Shown in pieces: positions 1 to 6,453 of a DNA stretch of 45,936 nucleotides. The notes under the pieces are model-generated. The model was given only the letters and a program-made list of their open reading frames with translations, had not been told where the DNA came from and did not search any database. The stretch is from Pseudonocardia nigra (lineage in GTDB: Bacteria; Actinomycetota; Actinomycetes; Mycobacteriales; Pseudonocardiaceae). Position 1 is the first letter of the stretch. Each line of letters starts with the position of its first letter. The translations under genes and the position numbers were made by a program. The stretch covers positions 1 through 45,936 of the forward strand of contig NZ_JAHKRK010000044.1 of NCBI RefSeq assembly GCF_019396355.1. The letters are read 5' to 3'.

Positions 1-60
1 GCGGCGAGCGCGATCGCGCAGCTCGCCGCGGGCCCCGGAACCGCCCCGCGGACGGGAGCG
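1..60. other. Window edge, nothing assigned
   Basis: The first 60 bases are G+C-rich and open in some frames but too short to assign. They lie downstream of the minus-strand gene that ends at 61. They could be the end of a gene outside the window or spacer. Confidence 0.3.
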
Positions 61-627
61 TCAGACCTCGGTCGGGATCAGCAGCCCGCCGCCGAAGTCG
101 TAGGCCGGCGCGTTCCCGCCCGCCCACAGCACGTACATCAGGTCGCCCAGGTGCGGCCCGTACCCGTCGAACACCAGGTGGGTGGGCACCGCGAGCGTCC
201 AGGCGTCGTACCCGGCGTAGGACTCGTCGGTGTGCCCGTCGCCGTCGACGTCCACCAGCACGGTCTCGAAGTAGGCGTCGGCGTCGGTGTCGAGCAGCCA
301 CGCGTCGGGGAGGCCGTCGCCGGTGTAGTCGTTCGCGACCTGGTCGAGCACGCAGTCCTCGTCGGCGTCGACGCCCCAGGTGTCGGCGAACCCGTCGCCG
401 TCGGCGTCGAGGACGTTCTGCTCGACGTAGCCGTTGCCGTCCTCGTCGATCACGCCGGCGTCGAGCAGCCCGTCGGCGTCGAGGTCGTAGAGCCCGCCGA
501 CCTCGCAGCTGCCGAGCGCGCCCGGGTACTCCGACGCGAGGGCCGCGGCCGGCAGGCCGAGCGTGATCGCGGCCGCGGCGGCGGCGACGACGGTGCTGCG
601 CAGGATGCGGCGGGTGGTGGTGCTCAT
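61..627 (-). CDS. Secreted Asp-rich repeat protein (thrombospondin type 3-like)
   Basis: A 188-residue exported protein of unknown function. The start chosen is the ATG at 627, preceded by GGAG; the reading frame is open further upstream but without a better start. Residues 1-33 form a signal peptide: an Arg-containing N-terminus (TTTRRILRS), an Ala-rich hydrophobic core and a likely AxA cleavage near LAS. The mature part carries about six short repeats of the form D-x-D-x-D-G-x-x-D (DLDADGLLD, DEDGNGYVE, DADGDGFAD, DTDADAYFE, DVDGDGHTD). These resemble calcium-binding EF-hand-like or thrombospondin type 3 loops, so calcium binding outside the cell is a reasonable inference. Two Cys (in GSCEVG and DEDCVLD) could form a disulphide. 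No enzymatic domain is visible. It lies downstream of the SARP gene on the same strand, about 60 bp away. Confidence 0.8.
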   Translation of the reverse strand: MSTTTRRILRSTVVAAAAAAITLGLPAAALASEYPGALGSCEVGGLYDLDADGLLDAGVIDEDGNGYVEQNVLDADGDGFADTWGVDADEDCVLDQVANDYTGDGLPDAWLLDTDADAYFETVLVDVDGDGHTDESYAGYDAWTLAVPTHLVFDGYGPHLGDLMYVLWAGGNAPAYDFGGGLLIPTEV

Positions 628-686
628 CTGGGTGTCTCCGTCTTCTCGGTGCGTCGTTCTGACACGGAGACGGTCGCGGGGAGCGG

Positions 687-1826
687 TTAAGAAGCGCTGA
701 AAGGCCTGTTGACGTCGGCGGTGACGGTGACGTCGAGGGGCCGCGGGGCCGCAGGCATCTGCGTCGTGCATCGGTAGAGCAGCACGGTCCGACCCAGCCG
801 CACGACCTCGCGGTCGCGCAGCTCGTGGCGCCCGCTCACCCGCACGCCGTTGACGAAAGACCCGTTGCGCGAGCGCCCCTCGTCGACCAGCGCCCAACCG
901 CGCGCGGTGTGCTCCAGGTGGGCGTGCGTGCGGGAGACCTCCCGGTCCCAGCCGAGCGCGAGGTCGTTGCCCGGATGCCTCCCGATCGTGAACGGGGAGC
1001 GGCCGGCGTGCAGTGCCACGACCTCCCGGCTGCCGGCGCCGTCGGTGAGCACGAGGAACGGTCGCTCGAACCGCTGGACGCCGCTCAGCTCGGCCTCGGC
1101 GAGAATCTCGCGTTCGAGCCGGCGCAGGTCCGGGCCGGGGTCGGCGCCCAGCTCCTCGAGCAGCACCGCACGGGCGGCGCGGTGGACCTCCAACGCGTCC
1201 GCGCGCCGCCCCGTCCGGTACAGCGCCTCCATGAGCAGCGCGGCGAACCGCTCCCGCAGCTGGTGGGCCGCGACGAGCGTCCGCAGTTCACCGACGGTCT
1301 CCGCGGCGCGGCCCAGCGCGAGGTCGGCCTCGATCCGCGCCTCGACGGTGGCGAGCCTGCTCTCCTCCAGCGCCGCGATCTCCGGCGCGGCGAACGGCTC
1401 GGCCGCGAGGTCGCCGAGCGCCGGGCCCCGCCACCGGCCCAGCGCCGCCCGCAGCCGGTCGGCCGCCTCGGTGTAGCGGTTGCCCTCGAGCAGCCGCCTG
1501 CCCTCGGTGCTCGCGGCGAGGAAGCGCAGGACGTCGAGCTCGTGCCCGTCGAGGGTGACGGTGTAGCCGGTGTCGCGGGTGACCAGCAGTCCGCGGTCGG
1601 GACCGAGCGCGCGGCGGAGGTTCGAGACGTAGACCTGCACCGTGTTGGCTGTGTTCGGGCCCGCGCGTTCGCCCCACACGCCGTCGATGATCCGGTGCAG
1701 CGGAACCACCCGGTCGGCGCCGAGCAGCCGGATCGCCAGTACCGCGCGCTGCTTGGGGCCGCCGAGCGCGAGCGGCCGTCCGTCGCGCACCACCTCCACG
1801 GCGCCGAGCAACCGGAACTCGATCAT
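687..1826 (-). CDS. EmbR-like SARP/BTAD regulator with C-terminal FHA domain
   Basis: A 379-residue transcription regulator. Residues 1-95 are an OmpR-type winged helix as in SARP proteins (MIEFRLLGAVEV start, GPKQRAVLA, then ANTVQVYVSNLRRALG). Residues 96-245 are the bacterial transcriptional activation domain, rich in TPR-like helices (GRRADALEVHRAARAVL). Residues 255-365 are a forkhead-associated domain with the usual signature residues (FTIGRHPGNDLAL, SRTHAHLE, RSRNGSFVNG). The same order is known in mycobacterial EmbR, where the FHA domain binds a threonine-phosphorylated Ser/Thr kinase. No kinase of that type is in the window. The ATG overlaps the TGA of the P-loop kinase gene (ATGA), so the two are probably co-transcribed behind ilvA. 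Targets are unknown; no antibiotic cluster is next to it. Confidence 0.88.
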   Translation of the reverse strand: MIEFRLLGAVEVVRDGRPLALGGPKQRAVLAIRLLGADRVVPLHRIIDGVWGERAGPNTANTVQVYVSNLRRALGPDRGLLVTRDTGYTVTLDGHELDVLRFLAASTEGRRLLEGNRYTEAADRLRAALGRWRGPALGDLAAEPFAAPEIAALEESRLATVEARIEADLALGRAAETVGELRTLVAAHQLRERFAALLMEALYRTGRRADALEVHRAARAVLLEELGADPGPDLRRLEREILAEAELSGVQRFERPFLVLTDGAGSREVVALHAGRSPFTIGRHPGNDLALGWDREVSRTHAHLEHTARGWALVDEGRSRNGSFVNGVRVSGRHELRDREVVRLGRTVLLYRCTTQMPAAPRPLDVTVTADVNRPFSAS

Positions 1827-2479
1827 CTTCGTCCCCGCACGACCGGGAGGTCGTTCTCGGCCGCGCCCGGGTTACCGGCGACGACGAGCTCGGTGCGGGG
1901 GTCGTGAGGGACCTTCGGCGCCCCGCACACGACGTGCCCGGCCCGTTCCCACGGGCGCTCGCGCTCCTGGAACGGGTCCTCCGCAGCCTGCCACTCCGCG
2001 GCGAAGCCTGCCGCGTCCGCGCCGTCGCGGTCCAGGACGCGGCGCATGCCCTCGTCGGCGTCGGTCTGCACCCACACCAGCGCGTCGACGTAGGGGCCCA
2101 GCTCCCGGCGCCCGGCGCCCACGCCCTCGACGACGACGAGCGGGCAGTCCGCCGGCACGACGATCGCCCCGACGCGGCCCCGCCGGTCCCACTGCGGGGG
2201 CCGGTAGGCGACCGCCCGGCCGTCGCGAAGCGGGGCGAGCACGCCGTCGCGCAGCAGGTCGGCCCAGTCGAAGAACGCGTGGTACCAGGCGACGTCGTCG
2301 GTGTGCACGACCGCGGCCCCGGGCACCGCGGCCGCCAGCCGGGCCGCGACCGTCGTCTTCCCGCCGCCGGACCGGCCGTCGACGGCGACGACCCGGGGTC
2401 GGCCCAGGAGCGCGAGCACGTCCGACGCCAGGACGACCCGCCAGGGCCCCGCCGCGGGTTCGCCGCGGTAGAGCGGCAT
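1823..2479 (-). CDS. P-loop kinase, uridine kinase-like
   Basis: A 218-residue soluble nucleotide-binding protein. The Walker A loop (VDGRSGGGKTTVA) lies near residue 35, and HTDDVAWYHAFFDW follows, as in uridine kinase and related small-molecule kinases. A second conserved strand reads PLVVVEGVGAGRREL. The C-terminal third (EWQAAEDPFQERERPWERA) is typical of actinobacterial uridine kinase-like proteins. The true substrate cannot be read from the sequence. The start ATG overlaps the stop of ilvA (TGATG), and its own TGA overlaps the ATG of the SARP-FHA gene, so it sits in the middle of a three-gene unit. Overlap with an amino-acid biosynthesis enzyme and a regulator does not define its role. 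Confidence 0.8.
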   Translation of the reverse strand: MPLYRGEPAAGPWRVVLASDVLALLGRPRVVAVDGRSGGGKTTVAARLAAAVPGAAVVHTDDVAWYHAFFDWADLLRDGVLAPLRDGRAVAYRPPQWDRRGRVGAIVVPADCPLVVVEGVGAGRRELGPYVDALVWVQTDADEGMRRVLDRDGADAAGFAAEWQAAEDPFQERERPWERAGHVVCGAPKVPHDPRTELVVAGNPGAAENDLPVVRGRR

Positions 2480-3720
2480 CAGACGAGGAAGCGGTACGCG
2501 GTGCTCCCCGGGGCCACGTGCTGGATCTTGAGCGGGCTGGCCTCCATCCGCTTCCACAGCGGCTCGTAGCCCTCGCGCTCGGACAGCTCGATCCCGACGA
2601 GCGCGGCGCCGGTCTCGCGGTTGTCCCGCTTGATGTACTCGAACAGCACGATGTCGTCGTCCGGGCCGAGCACCTCGTCGAGGAACCGCCGCAGCGCGCC
2701 CGGCTCCTGCGGGAACTCCACCAGGAAGTAGTGCTTGAGCCCGCGGTGCACGAGCGACTTCTCGACGACCTCGGCGTAGCGGCTCACGTCGTTGTTGCCA
2801 CCCGACAGCAGGCACACCACGGTGGCGTCGGGCGCGAGGTCCAGCCCCTCCAGCGCGGCGGCGGCCAGCGCGCCCGCGGGCTCGGCGATGATGCCGTCGA
2901 CCTGGTAGAGGTCGAGCATCTCCGTGCAGACGCGGCCCTCGGCCACGCTCGTCAGCTCGGCGCCGCAGTCACGCACCAGCGGGAAACTCACGTCGCCGAC
3001 GCGGCGCACCGCGGCCCCGTCGACGAACGTCTCCAGCTCGGCCAGCGGCACCGGGCCTCCGGCGGCCAGCGCGGCCGCCATGCTCGCCGCCCCCGCGGGC
3101 TCGACCCCGACGATCCGGACGTGCGGGTGGTGCGCCCGCAGCCAGGAGGCCACCCCGGCGAGCAGCCCGCCGCCGCCGACCGGCACGACGACGACGTCGG
3201 GGGCGCCGCCGAGCTGGCTGATCACCTCGACGCCGACCGTGCCCTGCCCGGCGATCGTGCGCACGTCGTCGAACGCGGGGACGACGGTGGCACCCGTGGA
3301 GGCGGCGTACTCGGCCGCGGCGGCCGCGGCCTCGTCGTAGGTGTCGCCCCCGACCACGAGCTCGACGGCGTCGCCGCCGAGTGCGGTGATCCGCTCCCGC
3401 TTCTGCCGCGGCGTGGTGCTGGGCACGTGCACGCGGCCGCGGATGCCGAGCCGGCGGCAGGCGTACGCCACCCCTTGACCGTGGTTGCCCGCGCTCGCGC
3501 ACACCGCGCCCGCGGCCCGCTCGGCCTCGTCGAGCTGGGCGAGCAGGTTGTAGGCGCCGCGCAGCTTGTACGAGCGCCCGACCTGCAGGTCCTCGCGCTT
3601 GAGCCACACCTGCGCGCCGGTGGCGGCGGACAGGCGCTCGTTGCGCTGCAGCGGGGTCAGCGTGGCGACACCGGCCAGCCGGGCGGCGGCGGCCGTGACG
3701 TCGGCGGCGACGGTGGACAC
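2479..3720 (-). CDS. ilvA: Threonine ammonia-lyase (threonine dehydratase)
   Basis: Converts L-threonine to 2-oxobutanoate and ammonia, the first step towards isoleucine, using pyridoxal phosphate in the cytoplasm. The PLP lysine is in GRSYKLRGAYN (about residue 52), followed by the nucleotide/phosphate-binding ASAGNHGQG and the glycine-rich VPVGGGGLLAG. The C-terminal 85 residues (LVEFPQEPGALRRFL onward) form a single ACT-like regulatory domain, which makes it the shorter actinobacterial type rather than the two-ACT-domain E. coli enzyme. Feedback control by isoleucine is known for the family but cannot be seen here. The GTG at 3720 was preferred because an AGGA/GGGG stretch precedes it; an in-frame GTG at 3735 would add five residues. 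It is first in a unit with the P-loop kinase and SARP genes. Confidence 0.92.
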   Translation of the reverse strand: MSTVAADVTAAAARLAGVATLTPLQRNERLSAATGAQVWLKREDLQVGRSYKLRGAYNLLAQLDEAERAAGAVCASAGNHGQGVAYACRRLGIRGRVHVPSTTPRQKRERITALGGDAVELVVGGDTYDEAAAAAAEYAASTGATVVPAFDDVRTIAGQGTVGVEVISQLGGAPDVVVVPVGGGGLLAGVASWLRAHHPHVRIVGVEPAGAASMAAALAAGGPVPLAELETFVDGAAVRRVGDVSFPLVRDCGAELTSVAEGRVCTEMLDLYQVDGIIAEPAGALAAAALEGLDLAPDATVVCLLSGGNNDVSRYAEVVEKSLVHRGLKHYFLVEFPQEPGALRRFLDEVLGPDDDIVLFEYIKRDNRETGAALVGIELSEREGYEPLWKRMEASPLKIQHVAPGSTAYRFLV

Positions 3721-3804
3721 GCCCCGATCCTGCACCCGCGGCGATCGGGCGCGTACGCAGGGTCCGGCATGCGTATCGCGGGACGGTGCGCGCGCGTCGG
3801 GAAG

Positions 3805-3872
3805 CCCGCCGATCAGGGCGCTGCGGTCCCTTGTCGATCTGTCAGAGCGACGTCTGCGCCTTGATCAGCGGG
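3805..3872. repeat. Palindromic repeat family B, copy 1
   Basis: An imperfect hairpin of about 68 bp, with left arm CCCGCCGATCAGGGCG and right arm TGCGCCTTGATCAGCGGG. The same element occurs at 26270-26338 and 26374-26442. It lies between the start of ilvA and the stop of the truncated oxidoreductase gene, two genes on the same strand. Confidence 0.8.
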
Positions 3873-3902
3873 TGTTCGGGCGGGCGCGGACGGGCGCCGC
3901 CG

Positions 3903-4877
3903 TCAGAGGACCGTGCGGGGGCGGGGGTCGAAGCCCGCGGCCCGGTAGCAGTCGTCGACCAGCTCCGCCGTCGCCACCGCGTCGTCGGCGTCGGTGGGCA
4001 CCGGCACGCCCTCCCGGACCGCCGCCGTGAACGCCTCCAGCTGGTAGGCGTACGACGGCCGCCTGCCCAGCTCCTCGACGCGCTCGGTGCCGCCCGCGGT
4101 CACCAGCACCCGGTCGTCGCGGTGTGGCAGCACGAAGAACGGGGCGGTCGCCTCGCCGCGGCTGCCGACGAGCCGGCAGGACATGCGCACGTCGTCGGCG
4201 GCCATCGAGCTGTGCACGACGCCGGTGGCCCCGCCGGGGAAGGCGAGCTCGGCCTCCACCCACTCGTCGACGCCGGGGTGCCCGGCCCGCTCCCGCCCCT
4301 TGGCGGCGAGGATCCGCGGCTCGCCGCCCGCGAACGGCGCCAGCGCCCGGTGCAGGTGCAGCCCGCAGCAGCCCCCGTCCATCAGTCCGCCGCCGGCGAG
4401 CGCGAGCGACCAGCGCGGGTCGGCGTCGGCCGGGGCGGGGATCCCCATGTGCACCTCGACGTGGCGCAGCTCGCCGATCTCCCCGGACCCGAGCACGTCG
4501 AGCAGCCGCCGCGTGACCGGGTGGTAGAGGTAGCGGAACGCCTCCATGAGGACGACGCCCGCGTCCGCGGCGGCGTCCCGCACCGCGCGGGCCTCCACCG
4601 CGTCGCTGGCCGACGGCTTCTCGGTGAGCACGTGCTTCCCGACGGCCACCGCCGCGAGGTTCCAGGGCCCGTGGAGGCCGTTGGCGAGCGGGTTGTAGAC
4701 GGCCTCGACCTCGGGATCGGCGAGCACGTCCGCGTAGGAGGCCAGCACGCGCTCGACGCCGTGCTCGGCCGCGAACGCCTCGGCCCTCGCTCGGTCGCGG
4801 GCGGCGACGGCGACCAGCCGCGCGCCCGTCAGCCGGGCGGTGTCACGCCCGGGGGATTGCAGCAAAGCCACTTTCAT
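3903..4877 (-). pseudogene. Gfo/Idh/MocA-family oxidoreductase, 5'-truncated by a hairpin repeat
   Basis: The readable 324 residues match NAD(P)-dependent sugar oxidoreductases from the second beta strand onward: RLVAVAARDRARAEAFAAEH, YADVLADPEVEAVYNPL, then the catalytic-region EKPSASDA and MEAFRYLYHPV, and a C-terminal substrate domain with GGGLMDGGCCGLH. The first Rossmann strand and its G-x-G-x-x-G loop, about 25-30 residues, are missing. In their place the reading frame enters palindromic repeat A (4857-4911), and the only nearby ATG (4877) lies inside the repeat, giving an artificial start MKVALLQSPG. No ribosome site is visible. Without the dinucleotide loop the product should not bind cofactor, so I call it a remnant, though the rest of the frame is intact and the loss may be recent. 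Confidence 0.75.
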
Positions 4878-4911
4878 GCAGGCAGGTGGCGTGAAAGTGG
4901 CTTTGCTGCAA
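4857..4911. repeat. Palindromic repeat family A, copy 1
   Basis: A perfect 20-bp inverted repeat, TTGCAGCAAAGCCACTTTCA with its complement at 4892-4911, around a 15-base loop. The same arms form the hairpin at 41496-41550, and a variant lies at 27498-27550. This copy marks the break point of the oxidoreductase remnant and provides its apparent start codon. Confidence 0.92.
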
Positions 4912-4957
4912 CGGGGCGTGGGCCGGGTACCGCGGGTGCGCGCCAGGTGGCCGGACG

Positions 4958-5380
4958 TCAGTGGATGTGCTGCCGCCAGTCCGCCGGGACACGTCCGGCG
5001 GGCCCGGGTACCGCCTGGTCCACCGGGCGGTGCTGGGGCGCGGCCAGGTCGGGGCCCTCGTACATCTGCGAGGTGCGGTAGTCCCAGAACCAGCTCTCGC
5101 CCGGCTCGAAGCTGCGGACGAGCGGGTGCCCGGTGGCCCGGAAGTGCGCGGTGGCGTGCTGGGCGGGGGAGGTGTCGCAGCAGCCGACGTGGCCGAGCTT
5201 GCGAGGCCACCATCAACACAGCGCCGCGGTGGACACGGTCGACGAGCGTCAGCGAGGAGCGCCGTGGCCACAGGCCGCACAGCGGCGCAGGTGCACCCAC
5301 CACCCGCCGTTCGCGTCGCACTTCGCGCACCCGACCCCGCTCGGGAGAACACTCGGGTCGATGCCCTCCGGTGCACTCAT
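4958..5380 (-). pseudogene. UBP-type zinc-finger protein, split by a 75-bp insertion
   Basis: The ATG at 5380 follows a strong GGAGGAG site. The first part reads MSAPEGIDPSVLPSGVGCAK and continues CDANGGWWVHLRRCAACGH, then hits a TGA at 5249-5251. After a 75-bp segment the same frame resumes with GHVGCCDTSPAQHATAHF, LVRSFEPGESWFWDYRTSQ and a tail ending DWRQHIH. Joined without the insert it would be a normal protein of about 115 residues with the Cys/His ligands of a zf-UBP (ubiquitin-hydrolase type) zinc finger, a small domain common in actinobacteria with unclear function there. The insertion keeps the frame but adds a stop, so the gene is probably broken unless read through. Confidence 0.8.
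5195..5269. mobile_element. 75-bp insertion inside the zinc-finger gene, flanked by GTGGCC
   Basis: The hexamer GTGGCC occurs at 5189-5194 and again at 5264-5269, exactly 75 bases apart, and the zinc-finger reading frame is continuous if one unit is removed. The segment has partial internal pairing (CCACC near 5207 with GGTGG near 5228) but no long inverted ends and no coding capacity. It could be a miniature mobile element with a 6-bp target duplication; this is inference from the interrupted gene. Confidence 0.55.
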
Positions 5381-5444
5381 GGGTACTCCTCCATCGGTGC
5401 GGAACGCCCATGATGGAGGGGTTCCGGTCGGGGCGTCGAGGGGG

Positions 5445-5472
5445 TACGGTCCCAACTAATCAAAGGTTTGAT
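5445..5472 (+). promoter_or_regulatory. Promoter -10 and palindromic operator of the aromatic operon
   Basis: A TACGGT at 5445-5450 fits an actinobacterial -10. ATCAAAGGTTTGAT at 5459-5472 has perfect 6-bp arms (ATCAAA/TTTGAT) and would overlap the transcription start. The ribosome site GGAAGGA follows immediately. The regulator that would bind here is not identified in the window. Confidence 0.5.
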
Positions 5473-5487
5473 CGGAAGGATGCGTCG

Positions 5488-6453
5488 ATGGCGACGAAAC
5501 CGTTCGCTTCGTCTGCGGATCTGGCGGCGAAGGAGCAGACGCTCGAGGTGCTCGCCGACGGTGTCTACGCGTTGACGGCCGAGGGCGACCCGAACATCGG
5601 GGCCGTCGAGGGCGAGGACTTCCTGGTCTGCTTCGAGGCGCTCGCCACCCCGGTGGTCGCGCAGAAGTGGCTCGCGAAGCTGCGCGAGCACACCGACAAG
5701 CCGGTGCGCTACCTCGTGCTCACCCACTACCACGCCGTGCGCGTGCTGGGCGCGTCCGCGTTCGACGCCGAGGTCATCGTCGCGCACGAGAACACGCGGG
5801 CGCTGGTGGCCGAGCGGGGCAAGCAGGACTGGGAGAGCGAGTTCGGCCGGATGCCGCGGCTCGCCGAGGGCGCCGACTCGGTGCCCGGCCTGACCTGGCC
5901 CACGCTCACCTTCTCCGACCGCCTGACGATCGACCTGGGCGGCGACCGCGGCGACCTCGTGCTGCAGTACTGCGGGCGCGGGCACACGGAGGGTGACATC
6001 GTGGCCTGGCTGCCCCGGCACAAGATCCTCTTCGCCGGCGACCTCGTGGAGGCCGAGGCGGCCCTCTACACCGGCGACGCCTTCCACCGCGACTGGGCGG
6101 GCGCCACGCTCGACCGGGTCGCGGCGATCGGAGCGGAGACGCTCGTGGGCGGGCGCGGTGGCGTGAGCCGCGGCGCCGACGCGGTGGCGTCCGCGATCGG
6201 GCAGACGCGGCACTTCCTGCAGGTGCTGATCGACGAGGTCGGCGCCGTGCACGGCCGCGGGGGCACGCTCAAGGAGGCCTTCGAGCGGTCGCACGCGGCG
6301 CTCGTCGACCGGTACGGGCACTGGCCGATCTTCGAGCACTGCCTCCCGTTCGACGTGTCGCGGGTCTGGGACGAGCTCTCCGGGGTCGAGCGCCCGGTCA
6401 TCTGGACCGCGGAGCGCGACCGGGAGGTCTGGGACCAGCTGCAGTCGTCATGA
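5488..6453 (+). CDS. Metallo-beta-lactamase-fold hydrolase with altered metal motif
   Basis: A 321-residue cytoplasmic protein of the MBL fold, first gene of the aromatic operon. The start is the ATG at 5488, seven bases after GGAAGGA; the frame is open upstream but that stretch overlaps the zinc-finger gene. The usual T-H-x-H-x-D-H motif reads T-H-Y-H-A-V-R here (His80, His82, then Val84 and Arg85), so the second-metal ligands Asp and His are absent. The later ligands are kept: His in CGRGHTEGD and Asp in LFAGDLVEAE. It may therefore bind one metal, or have another role. Its stop overlaps the start of the monooxygenase gene (ATGA), which points to joint action on an aromatic substrate. Exact reaction unknown. 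Confidence 0.82.
   Translation: MATKPFASSADLAAKEQTLEVLADGVYALTAEGDPNIGAVEGEDFLVCFEALATPVVAQKWLAKLREHTDKPVRYLVLTHYHAVRVLGASAFDAEVIVAHENTRALVAERGKQDWESEFGRMPRLAEGADSVPGLTWPTLTFSDRLTIDLGGDRGDLVLQYCGRGHTEGDIVAWLPRHKILFAGDLVEAEAALYTGDAFHRDWAGATLDRVAAIGAETLVGGRGGVSRGADAVASAIGQTRHFLQVLIDEVGAVHGRGGTLKEAFERSHAALVDRYGHWPIFEHCLPFDVSRVWDELSGVERPVIWTAERDREVWDQLQSS

Noticed and set aside
687..1826. SARP regulator as a sign of an antibiotic gene cluster
   Set aside because: No polyketide, peptide or terpene biosynthesis genes are found in the window; EmbR-type SARP-FHA proteins have other roles.
1642..3864. Long plus-strand open frame opposite ilvA, kinase and SARP
   Set aside because: Arg/Pro/Gly-rich composition without domains; it is the antisense shadow of clearly homologous genes in very G+C-rich DNA.
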